From Lutimaribacter saemankumensis (GTDB lineage Bacteria > Pseudomonadota > Alphaproteobacteria > Rhodobacterales > Rhodobacteraceae): DNA of 64,000 bases. The notes under the pieces are model-generated. The model made no database searches. It was given only the letters and a program-made list of their open reading frames with translations, and was not told the origin of the DNA. Numbering within the stretch: the stretch's first letter is position 1; the number at the start of each line of letters is the position of its first letter. Position numbers and translations under genes: made by a program. Location: assembly GCF_900100005.1 (NCBI RefSeq), contig NZ_FNEB01000004.1, positions 62,001 to 126,000 on the forward strand. The letters run 5' to 3'. Positions 1 through 8,631 of this stretch are shown here, one piece after another.

Positions 1-162
1 GATCATGTAAAGAAGCTCGGATACGGCTGCGTCGGAATAGGTCGCGGACGTGTGGCTGCTGTCGTCGGAGGCGTGAGCGTCCACCGTTGTGCCGGAATCG
101 TGACCATGTTCGAAACTCTTGAGCTTTTGCTTGCCCATACTCGAGAATTTGTACTGCTTCAT
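1..162 (-). CDS. N-terminal 54 residues of an unidentified protein, cut by the window edge
   Basis: The minus strand opens at an ATG (162) preceded by a good ribosome site (AGAGG, about 7 bases upstream) and stays open in frame to base 1. The visible protein begins MKQYKFSSMGKQKLKSFEHG and continues as a polar, Ser/Asp/His-rich stretch without signal peptide or membrane segment. I do not recognise the family. Its start lies behind an AT-rich region (about 180-240) that is unlike the GC-rich surroundings and holds a palindrome. The low-GC codons at the start suggest it may be an acquired or secreted-type gene, but too little is visible to say. Confidence 0.6.
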   Translation of the reverse strand, partial: MKQYKFSSMGKQKLKSFEHGHDSGTTVDAHASDDSSHTSATYSDAAVSELLYMI

Positions 163-211
163 ATGATAACCTCTTTTTCTTTCAGTCGGTTATCGCGCGT
201 TCCTTAGTCAT

Positions 212-227
212 ATATTAATTTTAATAT
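212..227. promoter_or_regulatory. AT-rich palindrome upstream of the leftmost gene
   Basis: ATATTAA and TTAATAT form perfect 7-base arms around TT, 50 bases upstream of the start at 162. It sits in the only strongly AT-rich stretch of the first 9 kb, so it is a candidate operator or -10-rich promoter for the truncated gene. No regulator can be assigned. Confidence 0.35.
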
Positions 228-314
228 GTGTCTTTTGTAAGGCTTGCAACCACGCCTTGACGCCTTGGGCGGGGAATGGCCCATGGCAAGGCGGATTTCG
301 GCGCATCGTGGAAA

Positions 315-1559
315 TCAGACGCGGTCGAGCGCGTCCTTTTCGGACTCGAGCTTCAGGGCAAGCTGCGCATGATCGCGCGCACGGTCCGCCATGTCAGAGG
401 CGGCTTGCGCGAGGTCTTTGGCCGGTGCCTCGGTCAACGCCAGCAGCACGCGGCGTAGCGCGCGGGCCACCTCGATCTGCGCGGCCCCGTCGCGCGCCGT
501 GGCCAAAAAAGCGGCGTCGACCATGTCCACGTCACGCGGCACGGGCAGAAAGACACGCGAAAACCGTGGTGGTTTCGGTTGGCTATCATTCGTGGCGTAA
601 TCCCACAAAAGGGTGCCGAGGCGGGTCACCACCTCGATCGCGGTGCCCGGGTCGTTCACCCCCGGCGACAGGGCGCGCGACGCGATTTCCGACAGCGTCG
701 TCAGGCCGAAGGCGGGATCCTGTTCATGCGTCCGTATGCCGCCGATCACGAAGCAGTGCGCGATCCGGTCGAGCGTGGCGTCGCTGACCGTGCCGCCGAC
801 CTGCGCGATCGGCTGGCCGCGCAGGACATGTTGGCCGGGCGCATGCGTGATGTAGATCGATGCCGATTTGCCCGCGCATTCCTGCAACCGGCCCAGATCG
901 GCCAACTGCACATAGCCCGACCGCAGGGCGGGCACCGGGGTGGTGCGTTCGGGCATGACGGTATTGCCGTCCAGCGGGTTTGCGCCCAGGGCCGGTTCGC
1001 GGGTGCGCGCGATTAGGCTGCGGCGGGCGCGGTCATAGGCGACGGCCATGCTGTCGTCCATGCTGCCCAACTGGCTGAGATGTTCGATCCAGCGCAGCAT
1101 GGCGATCACCACCATCGCGACGACGAATATCGTCACGCCCATCACCACGACCGCCGTTTCGCTGCCGTAGAATTTTGCGCGGAACAGGATGATCGTGGTC
1201 AGCGAATAGACAAAGGCCCCGATAAAGGCCGCCAGAACGCTCTGAGTGGTGGTGTCTTCCAGCAGCAGGCGGTGAATGCGCGGGGTGGCGTTGGCGGCGG
1301 CGGCGCGGTGGGCGGCCACCATCACGTTCAGTGAAAAGGTCGAAACGGCCAGCATGGACGAGGCCAGGATGGTCAGCACGGGCATGACCGCGTCCGGGCC
1401 GATGCGGCTGGCCAGGCGTTCGGGCATCCACGGCTCGACCGCCGGGGCGGCCAGTGCGGCGATCCCCGCCAGCAGGGCAAAACCCGCCACGCGGACACCC
1501 AACCTGCGCCAGGCGCGGCGCAGCAGCATCAGCGGCAGGTAGAGCGTCTGGCGTATCAC
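315..1559 (-). CDS. DUF2254 family integral membrane protein
   Basis: A 414-residue protein matching the DUF2254 pattern: an N-terminal membrane region with four hydrophobic segments (about residues 20-38, 60-82, 108-127 and 135-155), followed by a soluble C-terminal part. The stretch around residues 70-85 (STFSLNVMVAAHR) and the later SPGVNDPGTAIEV motif are typical of the family. Function is unknown; the family is found in inner membranes. It overlaps the 3' end of the upstream cyclotransferase-like gene by 4 bases (ATGA), so the two are probably translated from one message. Confidence 0.85.
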   Translation of the reverse strand: MIRQTLYLPLMLLRRAWRRLGVRVAGFALLAGIAALAAPAVEPWMPERLASRIGPDAVMPVLTILASSMLAVSTFSLNVMVAAHRAAAANATPRIHRLLLEDTTTQSVLAAFIGAFVYSLTTIILFRAKFYGSETAVVVMGVTIFVVAMVVIAMLRWIEHLSQLGSMDDSMAVAYDRARRSLIARTREPALGANPLDGNTVMPERTTPVPALRSGYVQLADLGRLQECAGKSASIYITHAPGQHVLRGQPIAQVGGTVSDATLDRIAHCFVIGGIRTHEQDPAFGLTTLSEIASRALSPGVNDPGTAIEVVTRLGTLLWDYATNDSQPKPPRFSRVFLPVPRDVDMVDAAFLATARDGAAQIEVARALRRVLLALTEAPAKDLAQAASDMADRARDHAQLALKLESEKDALDRV

Positions 1560-2161
1560 CTCGCGGCCTCCGGTCTGCGGGTCAGGATCGTGGGGTCGAG
1601 CGGTATCCGCCGCGCGCCCACCTGTTCGAGCGCGTCATCGACCATCTTGCGTTCCGCCGGCGCCAGCGCCTGGTGGCGCGGATAGACCGGATCGGCGCGG
1701 TCGTCCATGACCGGCGAGGCCCAGCCGTCGGTCGTGGCCAGGAACGCCGCCACGCCCTCGGCGCCGAATTCGTTGAAATAGCCCTGCATGACCACATCGA
1801 CATAGCTGAGCAGGATCGGGTGGTCGTCGCTGGGCGCGTGGTGCGCGCCGTCGGGGATCGCGTAGATCGCGATCTGCGGGCGGTGGGGCAGGGGGTGATG
1901 CACGTCATCGCTGACATGCACGCGGTCATAGGCGTGTTCGCGTTGGTCCAATGCGGCCCAGCTGTGCCCCGGCACAGCCGCGATCAACCCGTCGATGCGG
2001 GCGGCCGGGTCGGGTACCGCCGTAAGGAAAGCCACGGCACGCTGAGGCGTTCCGCGCCAGGCCCGGCGCCAGCCGCGCACGCTGGCGCGGTGGGCGTTTT
2101 CGAACCCGTGGGTGGCCCGGTTCACAAGCGAGCCGTAGCCAAAGAAAAATGCATCATCCAT
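1556..2161 (-). CDS. Gamma-glutamylcyclotransferase-like (AIG2/ChaC-type) protein
   Basis: The 201-residue protein starts with FFFGYGSLVN, the glycine-rich YGSL motif that binds substrate in gamma-glutamylcyclotransferases, and has the expected basic region after it (GWRRAWRG). A conserved acid in the hydrophobic core is expected later, but I cannot assign the catalytic Glu with certainty. Enzymes of this fold release 5-oxoproline from gamma-glutamyl amines or glutathione; many bacterial members are uncharacterised. It is first in a two-gene unit with the DUF2254 gene and is divergent from the Rrf2 regulator at 2256. Confidence 0.75.
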   Translation of the reverse strand: MDDAFFFGYGSLVNRATHGFENAHRASVRGWRRAWRGTPQRAVAFLTAVPDPAARIDGLIAAVPGHSWAALDQREHAYDRVHVSDDVHHPLPHRPQIAIYAIPDGAHHAPSDDHPILLSYVDVVMQGYFNEFGAEGVAAFLATTDGWASPVMDDRADPVYPRHQALAPAERKMVDDALEQVGARRIPLDPTILTRRPEAAR

Positions 2162-2255
2162 GCAACAAATGTAGCCGCTCTTGATTCAGGTCAATCCGAA
2201 GACACCGCGTTTCGGTGCAGGATGCTTGCCACATCTTGCAGCGAAAGACAGCCCC

Positions 2256-2714
2256 TTGCGCATAACCAAACGTACCAACCTGGCCATCCGTGTCCTCATG
2301 TTCTGTGGGGCGAATTCCGAACGCCTCGTCACGAAAAGCGAGATCGCGGACCGGTGCAACACGTCTGAAAATCACCTTGCCCAGGTGATCAACCAGCTTG
2401 GGCAGCTTGGGTATCTGCACACCCAGCGCGGCCGCAACGGCGGCATCATGCTGGCCCGCCCGATGGACCAGATCGTCATCGGGGACGTGTTCCGCCAGCT
2501 TGAGGCGAGCGTGCCGCTGGCCGAATGTTTTGCCGATGTCGACAACACCTGCCCGCTGGTCGAGGCATGCCGTCTGCGGCTGGCCATCGCAGATGCGGCT
2601 GACGCCTTCTATGCTCATCTCGACGAGGTGCGCCTGGATGCGCTGGTTTGCGGCAATGATCGCTTGCTGGATATCCTCGTGCCGGCCCGCTGTGCGACGG
2701 CAGAGGCACGCTAG
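2256..2714 (+). CDS. RirA-like Rrf2-family iron-sulfur transcription regulator
   Basis: I choose the TTG at 2256 because Rrf2 proteins begin MR(L/I)T; this gives 152 residues starting MRITKRTNLAIRVLMF. A winged helix covers residues 1-65, ending in the RGRNGG wing. With this start the cluster-binding cysteines are C91, C99 and C105 (spacing x7, x5), the same positions as in rhizobial RirA and unlike the x4/x5 spacing of E. coli NsrR. RirA represses iron uptake genes when its Fe-S cluster is intact. An NsrR-like nitric-oxide sensing role remains possible. It lies just upstream of the glycine riboswitch but in a separate unit. Confidence 0.8.
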   Translation: MRITKRTNLAIRVLMFCGANSERLVTKSEIADRCNTSENHLAQVINQLGQLGYLHTQRGRNGGIMLARPMDQIVIGDVFRQLEASVPLAECFADVDNTCPLVEACRLRLAIADAADAFYAHLDEVRLDALVCGNDRLLDILVPARCATAEAR

Positions 2715-2731
2715 CATACGAAAACGACCCC

Positions 2732-2760
2732 TTGTCGTGCGGCACCGACTCGGCTAACCC
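2732..2760 (+). promoter_or_regulatory. Candidate sigma-70 promoter of the gcv operon
   Basis: TTGTCG (2732-2737) and TAACCC (2755-2760) are separated by 17 bases, and transcription would start about 7 bases on, directly at the 5' end of the glycine riboswitch. The -10 is weak, but the position fits well. Confidence 0.45.
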
Positions 2761-2767
2761 TAGTTCA

Positions 2768-2930
2768 CCAGCACGGGAGAACCGGTCAGACCGGTGCCGA
2801 AGGAGCAACCGCCCCGGAAACTCTCAGGCCAAAGGGACCGCGCTGGACAGGAAGACTCTGGAGAGAGGCGCGCCGGACGCGTCCGCCGAAGGGATAGCGA
2901 TCTCAGGCAAGAAGGACAGAGGGGGCATCG
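2768..2930 (+). promoter_or_regulatory. Tandem glycine riboswitch upstream of gcvT
   Basis: Two aptamers can be read in a row. The first (about 2770-2847) has GGGAGA near its start, GCCGAAGGAGCAA, then AACTCTCAGGC and AAAGGGACCG. The second (about 2852-2930) has ACTCTGGAGAG, GCCGAAGGGATAG, then ATCTCAGGCAAGAAGGACAG. These are the conserved blocks of the glycine riboswitch class (gcvT RNA), which normally turns the glycine cleavage operon on when glycine is abundant. About 85 bases separate it from the gcvT start, room for an expression platform. Confidence 0.95.
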
Positions 2931-3015
2931 GCGCACCGGGAAAGCGGTGCAGAATGATGCCCGGTGACGTCTTTGCCCGTATCACCGCGCAGGAACCCTT
3001 GGGGGGTATGGGTTG

Positions 3016-4143
3016 ATGACGGAACTGAAACGGCTGGCGCTGCACGATCTGCACACAGAACTGGGCGGCCGCATGGTGCCTTTCGCGGGGTATGAAATGC
3101 CCGTTCAATATCCTGCGGGCGTCATGGCCGAGCACACCCATACCCGTGAAAAGGCAGGGCTGTTCGATGTCAGCCACATGGGGCAGGTGATCCTGCGTGC
3201 CGGCAGCTACGAGGACGCAGCACTTGCGCTGGAGTCGCTGGTGCCGGTCGATGTCGCCGGGCTGTCCGAAGGGCGGCAGCGCTACGGGTTTTTCACCAAC
3301 GACGCGGGTGGGCTGCTGGACGACCTGATGCTGGCCAACCGGGGCGATCACTTGTTCATGGTGGTAAATGCCGCCTGCAAGGTTCAGGACATCGCGCATA
3401 TGCGCGCCGCGCTTGAGCCGCAGGGTGTCGCGGTCGAGGAAATCACCGACCGTGCGCTTCTGGCGCTTCAGGGCCCGATGGCCGAGGCGGTGCTGGCCGC
3501 GCATGCGCCTGCCGTTGCCGGCATGCGGTTCATGGACGTGGCGGTGATGGAAATCGACGGGGCGGAATGCTGGATTTCCCGTTCGGGATACACCGGCGAG
3601 GATGGTTACGAGATTTCGGTGCCCGAAGGGGCGGCCGACGGTTTCGCCCGAAAGCTGCTGGCAGATGACCGCGTCCTGCCGATCGGGCTGGGCGCGCGCG
3701 ACAGCCTGCGGCTGGAGGCCGGGCTTTGCCTTTACGGACATGACATCGACGCGGGTACGACGCCGGTTGAGGCCGGGCTGACCTGGGCGATCCAGAAAAT
3801 CCGCCGTCCGGGCGGCGCGCGGCCGGGCGGCTATCCCGGCGCCGACCGCATCGCGCACGACCTTGACGAGGGGCCGGCCCGGCGCCGCGTGGGCCTGCGC
3901 CCCGAAGGCCGCGCACCGATGCGCGAGGGCGTGGCGCTGTTCGCGACCGAGGACGGAGAAGACCAGATCGGCAAGATCACCTCGGGCGGGTTCGGTCCCA
4001 CCGTCGGTGCGCCCGTCGCGATGGGATACGTGCCCGCGCAATTCGCCGAACCCGGCACGCGGCTGTGGGGCGAGGTGCGCGGAAAGCGCCTGCCCGTGGC
4101 CGTCGCCCCGCTGCCCTTTACCCCCGCCAATTTCAAACGCTGA
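3016..4143 (+). CDS. gcvT: Aminomethyltransferase (glycine cleavage T protein)
   Basis: T protein takes the aminomethyl group from lipoyl-GcvH and passes it to tetrahydrofolate, giving 5,10-methylene-THF and ammonia. The 375-residue product starts MTELKRLALHDLHTELGG, has the FAGYEMPVQY and LFDVSHMGQ blocks near the N-terminus, SRSGYTGEDGYE in the middle and the IGKITSGGFGP block of the C-terminal barrel. ATG 3016 is used rather than the TTG directly before it; GGGGGG lies about 9 bases upstream. It is first in gcvT-gcvH-gcvP and is controlled by the riboswitch. Length is normal for the family. Confidence 0.97.
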   Translation: MTELKRLALHDLHTELGGRMVPFAGYEMPVQYPAGVMAEHTHTREKAGLFDVSHMGQVILRAGSYEDAALALESLVPVDVAGLSEGRQRYGFFTNDAGGLLDDLMLANRGDHLFMVVNAACKVQDIAHMRAALEPQGVAVEEITDRALLALQGPMAEAVLAAHAPAVAGMRFMDVAVMEIDGAECWISRSGYTGEDGYEISVPEGAADGFARKLLADDRVLPIGLGARDSLRLEAGLCLYGHDIDAGTTPVEAGLTWAIQKIRRPGGARPGGYPGADRIAHDLDEGPARRRVGLRPEGRAPMREGVALFATEDGEDQIGKITSGGFGPTVGAPVAMGYVPAQFAEPGTRLWGEVRGKRLPVAVAPLPFTPANFKR

Positions 4144-4164
4144 AACCAACAAGGGATGGACCCC

Positions 4165-4524
4165 ATGAAATTCACCGAAGACCATGAATGGCTGCGCGTC
4201 GAAGACGATCTGGTTGTCGTCGGCATCACCGAGCACGCCAGCACGCAGTTGGGCGATGTCGTGTTCGTCGAACTGCCCGAGGTCGGCACCAAGGTGGCCG
4301 CCGGCGACGAGATCGTCGTGATCGAAAGCGTCAAGGCCGCATCCGACATCGTGGCCCCCGTGGACGGCGAGATCGTCGAGGTGAACGACGCCATCGTGGA
4401 CGAGCCCGGCAAGGTCAACGAAGACCCGCTGGGTGCGGCATGGTTCTTCAAGTTGAAGGTCGAGGACATGGACGAGATCGACAAGTTCATGGACGAGGAC
4501 GCCTATAAAGAATTCGTGGGCTGA
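4165..4524 (+). CDS. gcvH: Glycine cleavage system H protein
   Basis: The lipoyl carrier that shuttles the aminomethyl intermediate between the P, T and L proteins. The ATG at 4165 is preferred over the in-frame ATG at 4156 because AAGGGA (4151-4156) is then spaced 8 bases away; this gives 119 residues beginning [10 protein letters not shown]. The lipoylation site is K57 in the block ESVKAASDI, and the C-terminal part has the usual GxAWF motif. The gene lies 21 bases after gcvT and 69 bases before gcvP, in the same direction. Confidence 0.97.
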   Translation: MKFTEDHEWLRVEDDLVVVGITEHASTQLGDVVFVELPEVGTKVAAGDEIVVIESVKAASDIVAPVDGEIVEVNDAIVDEPGKVNEDPLGAAWFFKLKVEDMDEIDKFMDEDAYKEFVG

Positions 4525-4593
4525 CGCCTGCGAAAGGGTGGGCCGCGCGGCCCGCCCGACGCCACCACCAGATAGCCATAGCGGGACAAACCG

Positions 4594-7446
4594 ATGCCCT
4601 TCGAGCCGACCGACTACCTGCCTTACGATTTCGCCAACCGCCGCCATATCGGCCCCTCGCCCGACGAGATGGCCGATATGCTCGAGGTCGTGGGGGCCGA
4701 CAGCCTTGGTGCGCTGATCGACGAAACCGTGCCAAAGAGTATCCGGCAGGAAAAGCCGCTGGATTTCGGCAAGCCGAAATCCGAGCGTGAACTGCTTTGG
4801 CACATGCGGCAGGTCGCCAAGAAGAACGAGGTTCTGACCACGCTGATCGGGCAGGGGTATCACGGCACGGTCACGCCGCCCGCGATCCAGCGCAACATCC
4901 TGGAAAATCCGGCCTGGTACACCGCCTATACCCCCTACCAGCCCGAGATCAGCCAGGGCCGGCTCGAGGCGCTGCTGAACTACCAGACGATGGTGGCCGA
5001 CCTGACCGGGCTTGAAATCGCGAATGCCTCGCTGCTGGACGAGGCGACGGCGGCGGCCGAGGCGATGACGATGGCGCAGCGTGTCGCGAAATCCAAGGCG
5101 AAGGCCTTTTTCATCGACGAGAATTGCCATCCCCAGAACATCGCGGTGATGCGCACACGGGCCGAGCCGCTGGGCATCGAGGTGATCGTCGGCGCCCCCG
5201 AAGAGATGGACGCCGCCCAGGTGTTTGGCGCGGTATTCCAGTATCCCGGCACCTATGGCCATGTGCGCGATTTCACCCCACAGATGGACGCCATGCACGA
5301 GGCGGGCGCGATCGGCATCGTGATCGCCGACCCGATGGCGCTTTGCGTGCTGAAGGAACCCGGCGCGATGGGCGCCGATATCGCCGTGGGCAGCACCCAG
5401 CGCTTTGGCGTGCCGATGGGCTATGGCGGGCCGCACGCGGCCTACATGGCGTGCCGCGACGCCTACAAGCGCGCGATGCCGGGCCGGCTGGTCGGGGTGT
5501 CGGTGGACAGCCACGGCAACCGCGCCTACCGGCTGGCGCTGCAGACCCGCGAGCAGCATATCCGCCGCGAAAAGGCCACCAGCAACGTCTGCACCGCGCA
5601 GGCCCTGCTGGCGGTGATGGCGTCGATGTATGCGGTGTTCCACGGACCCAAGGGGCTCAAGGCGATTGCGCAGCGCATCCACCGCAAGACCGTGCGCCTG
5701 GCGCGCGGGCTGGAAGAGGCCGGTTTCGAGATCGAACCGGCGGATGGGTTTTTCGACACGATCACGGTCGAGGTCGGGCTGTTCCAGCGCGGTGTTCTGC
5801 AGGCCGCGGTCAAGGAGGGCGTGAACCTGCGCCGCGTCGGCAAGACCAAGGTCGGCATCACCTTTGACGAGGCGACCCGACCCGCGATCATCGAAGCGGT
5901 CTGGCGCGCCTTCGGCATCCACCGCAAGGACGAGGATCTCGATCCGGAGTACCGCCTGCCCGATGCGCTGGTGCGGACCAGCGATTACCTGACCCACGAT
6001 GTGTTCCACATGAACCGGGCTGAAACGGAAATGATGCGCTACATGCGCCGTTTGGCCGACCGCGATCTTGCGCTCGACCGGGCGATGATCCCGCTGGGAT
6101 CGTGCACGATGAAGCTGAATGCCGCGGCCGAGATGATGCCGATCAGCTGGCCCGAGTTTTCCAACATGCACCCGTTCGCGCCGGTCGATCAGGCGCGGGG
6201 CTATGCCGAAATGGTGCAGGATCTTTCGGAAAAGCTGTGCGTCATCACCGGCTATGACGGTATGTCGATGCAGCCCAATTCCGGCGCGCAGGGTGAATAT
6301 GCGGGGCTTTTGACGATCGCCGCCTATCACCGCGCGCGTGGCGAGGGGCACCGCAACATCTGCCTGATCCCGGTCAGCGCCCACGGCACCAACCCCGCCA
6401 GCGCGCAGATGGTCGGCTGGAAGGTTGTGCCGGTGAAATCGGCCGAGAACGGAGATATCGACCTCGAAGATTTCCGCGCCAAGGCCGAGCAGCACGCGGA
6501 AAACCTGGCGGGCTGCATGATCACCTACCCCTCGACCCACGGCGTGTTCGAGGAAACGGTCAAGGATGTCTGCAAGATCACCCATGATCACGGCGGGCAG
6601 GTCTATATCGACGGGGCGAACCTGAACGCGATGGTGGGCCTGTCGCGGCCGGGCGATCTGGGCGGCGATGTCAGCCACCTGAACCTGCACAAGACCTTTG
6701 CCATCCCGCATGGCGGGGGCGGGCCGGGCATGGGCCCGATCGGGGTCAAGGCGCATCTGGAGCCCTATCTGCCGGGCCATCCCGAAACCGGCGGGGCCGA
6801 AGGGCCGGTATCTGCGGCGCCTTACGGGTCGGCCTCGATCCTGGCAATCTCTTGGGCCTATGTGCTGCTGATGGGTGGCGAGGGCATGACACAGGCCACG
6901 CGCGTGGCGATCCTGAATGCCAACTACATCGCAAAGCGGCTCGAAGGGGCGTATGACGTGCTTTACAAGGGCCCGACGGGCCGCGTGGCGCATGAGTGCA
7001 TCATCGACACCCGCCCCTTTGCCGAAAGCGCAGGCGTGACGGTGGACGACATCGCCAAGCGGCTGATCGATTGCGGGTTCCACGCCCCCACGATGAGCTG
7101 GCCGGTGGCCGGCACATTGATGGTGGAGCCGACGGAAAGCGAAACCAAGGCCGAGCTCGACCGCTTCTGCGACGCGATGCTGGCCATCCGCGAGGAAATC
7201 CGCGCGATCGAGGAAGGCCGGATGGACCCGGAAAACAACGCGCTGAAGAACGCGCCGCACACGATGGAAGACCTCGTGCGCGACTGGGACCGGCCCTACA
7301 GCCGCGAACAGGGCTGTTTCCCGCCGGGCGCCTTCCGCGTCGACAAGTACTGGCCGCCGGTCAACCGCGTCGACAACGCCTGGGGCGACCGGCACCTGGT
7401 CTGCACCTGCCCGCCGATGAGCGACTACGCCGAAGCGGCGGAGTAG
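4594..7446 (+). CDS. gcvP: Glycine dehydrogenase (decarboxylating), P protein
   Basis: PLP enzyme that decarboxylates glycine and loads the aminomethyl group on GcvH. At 950 residues it is the single-chain (homodimeric) form, with both halves fused as in E. coli. It starts with [10 protein letters not shown], and the PLP lysine is K700 in [29 protein letters not shown]-like and [10 protein letters not shown] blocks of the C-terminal catalytic half are also present. GGGACA precedes the ATG. The L protein is not encoded here; it is normally shared with the 2-oxoacid dehydrogenases. Confidence 0.97.
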   Translation: MPFEPTDYLPYDFANRRHIGPSPDEMADMLEVVGADSLGALIDETVPKSIRQEKPLDFGKPKSERELLWHMRQVAKKNEVLTTLIGQGYHGTVTPPAIQRNILENPAWYTAYTPYQPEISQGRLEALLNYQTMVADLTGLEIANASLLDEATAAAEAMTMAQRVAKSKAKAFFIDENCHPQNIAVMRTRAEPLGIEVIVGAPEEMDAAQVFGAVFQYPGTYGHVRDFTPQMDAMHEAGAIGIVIADPMALCVLKEPGAMGADIAVGSTQRFGVPMGYGGPHAAYMACRDAYKRAMPGRLVGVSVDSHGNRAYRLALQTREQHIRREKATSNVCTAQALLAVMASMYAVFHGPKGLKAIAQRIHRKTVRLARGLEEAGFEIEPADGFFDTITVEVGLFQRGVLQAAVKEGVNLRRVGKTKVGITFDEATRPAIIEAVWRAFGIHRKDEDLDPEYRLPDALVRTSDYLTHDVFHMNRAETEMMRYMRRLADRDLALDRAMIPLGSCTMKLNAAAEMMPISWPEFSNMHPFAPVDQARGYAEMVQDLSEKLCVITGYDGMSMQPNSGAQGEYAGLLTIAAYHRARGEGHRNICLIPVSAHGTNPASAQMVGWKVVPVKSAENGDIDLEDFRAKAEQHAENLAGCMITYPSTHGVFEETVKDVCKITHDHGGQVYIDGANLNAMVGLSRPGDLGGDVSHLNLHKTFAIPHGGGGPGMGPIGVKAHLEPYLPGHPETGGAEGPVSAAPYGSASILAISWAYVLLMGGEGMTQATRVAILNANYIAKRLEGAYDVLYKGPTGRVAHECIIDTRPFAESAGVTVDDIAKRLIDCGFHAPTMSWPVAGTLMVEPTESETKAELDRFCDAMLAIREEIRAIEEGRMDPENNALKNAPHTMEDLVRDWDRPYSREQGCFPPGAFRVDKYWPPVNRVDNAWGDRHLVCTCPPMSDYAEAAE

Positions 7447-7454
7447 AACGACCT

Positions 7455-7482
7455 GACCGCGCGCTTTTGGCGGCGCGCGGTC
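7455..7482 (+). terminator. Strong hairpin after gcvP
   Basis: GACCGCGCGC and GCGCGCGGTC form a perfect 10-base stem around an 8-base loop, 9 bases after the gcvP stop. There is no U-run, so it may be a Rho-dependent end or RNA-stabilising hairpin rather than a classical intrinsic terminator. Confidence 0.5.
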
Positions 7483-7525
7483 GGCCCGTCACCGGCCGGA
7501 ACGGTGCGGTGCTGGATGTTCCCGG

Positions 7526-7842
7526 TCAGTTAACGGAGCATTGAAAGGTCCGCAGCGCCTGCATCTGGCGGCATTGGCCGCTATAGCTGTCCAGTTGGCT
7601 GCACACCTGTTGCGTGTCGTTGAACGGCAGCGCGCGCGCAAAGCCCAGGACCGGCAGCGGTTGCTGGCCTCGTTGGTCGCCATCGTCCAGCTGATCTGCT
7701 CGGTCAGCGGGTCATAACTCGTCTGCATCTTGATGGTGCCGTCGCTGCGGCTGCCCGAAACGGGATCCATGGATACCGAGGTCGGCCCCATACAGGCCGA
7801 CACTGCCAAGGCGGAACAAAGAACTAACGTTAAGCGGTGCAT
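7526..7842 (-). pseudogene. Small secreted lipoprotein gene with an apparent frameshift
   Basis: The reading frame opens at ATG 7842 with a lipoprotein signal (MHRLTLVLCSALAVSACMGP, lipobox SAC) and reads sensibly through SYDPLTEQISWTMATNEA. Near 7665-7675 the frame turns into Arg/Cys-rich nonsense, while the next frame gives a normal-looking continuation (QPLPVLGFARALPF ... QVCSQLDSYSGQCRQ ... FQCSVN) ending at a stop at 7526-7528. One missing base in this strand, or two extra, would repair it, giving about 105 residues. It is either a recent mutation or a sequencing error. The function of the lipoprotein is unknown; four cysteines in the tail could form disulfides. Confidence 0.65.
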
Positions 7843-8001
7843 GGATTTCTCTGGTGTGATTTAAGGTTGTGTCGTTTTTTGCGTGGAATACGGCACACTT
7901 TTGGCGATACGAGGGAAAATTCCCGGTCATGTCAGATGATTAGCGCCGATGCCTGTGCCGATGGGCTGTGTGCCGCACATGACGATGCCATCGCCCCGAA
8001 A

Positions 8002-8631
8002 TCAGACCCTCAGGATCAGACTGTCGGCCTCCTGACGGATTTTCGGCCAGCGTGCCGCCGGGTCGTCCGGGGCCGATTGTCCCAATGCCACCAGTACGTC
8101 CGGCGCAAGCCCGCGCCCTGTCAGGTCCAGCGCGTCGCCCAGGCGCGCGGCGTCGAACCCTTCCATCGGGCAGGCGTCCAGCCCGGCTTCGGCTGCCGCG
8201 GCAAGGAACAGCCCGAGGGCAAGGTAGGTCTGCGCCCGCGCCCAGGCGTTGAAATCAGCAGGGGACTTGCCCTCGATATCGCGGGCGTAGCCGTCACGCA
8301 GCTTGCGCACGGCCTCGGCGCCCGCAAGCCCACGCTGGGCTGCGACCTTCGCGGCATGGGCATCCAGCGCCAATGCGCCGGCCTTTGTCAAATGCGCGAA
8401 AAGCACCAGATGCCCGGCCTCGCCGACATTGGTGCTGGAATAGACGCTGCCCGACACGGCGGCGCGGGTTGTTGCATCTTCGATCACCAGCGCGCGCCAT
8501 GGCTGCGCGTTAAAGGCGGTGGGCGCCAGAACCGCCGCATGCAACGCATGATCCAGCGCCGCGGAATCCGCGGCGCCGGGGACGAACCGGCGCACTGCAT
8601 GGCGCCGGCCCAACAGGTCGGTCAAGCTCAT
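8002..8631 (-). CDS. Nitroreductase-family flavoprotein (RutE-like)
   Basis: A 209-residue protein of the NfsB/RutE-type nitroreductase fold: N-terminal RRHAVRRF block that binds the FMN phosphate, PTAFNAQPW (the SSxNxQPW-type motif), and a C-terminal glycine-rich FMN region. Such enzymes reduce nitro groups, quinones or small aldehydes with NAD(P)H. It overlaps the upstream flavin monooxygenase gene by 4 bases, so the two act together. The pairing resembles RutA with RutE (malonic semialdehyde reduction) of pyrimidine breakdown, but no other rut genes are seen and the real substrate is unknown. Confidence 0.8.
   Translation of the reverse strand: MSLTDLLGRRHAVRRFVPGAADSAALDHALHAAVLAPTAFNAQPWRALVIEDATTRAAVSGSVYSSTNVGEAGHLVLFAHLTKAGALALDAHAAKVAAQRGLAGAEAVRKLRDGYARDIEGKSPADFNAWARAQTYLALGLFLAAAAEAGLDACPMEGFDAARLGDALDLTGRGLAPDVLVALGQSAPDDPAARWPKIRQEADSLILRV

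Noticed and set aside
2824-7395. 1523-codon open frame on the minus strand opposite gcvT-gcvH-gcvP
   Set aside because: Its residues are His/Arg/Ala-rich without motifs, and the plus strand encodes three certain enzymes; it is a shadow frame caused by high-GC codon bias.
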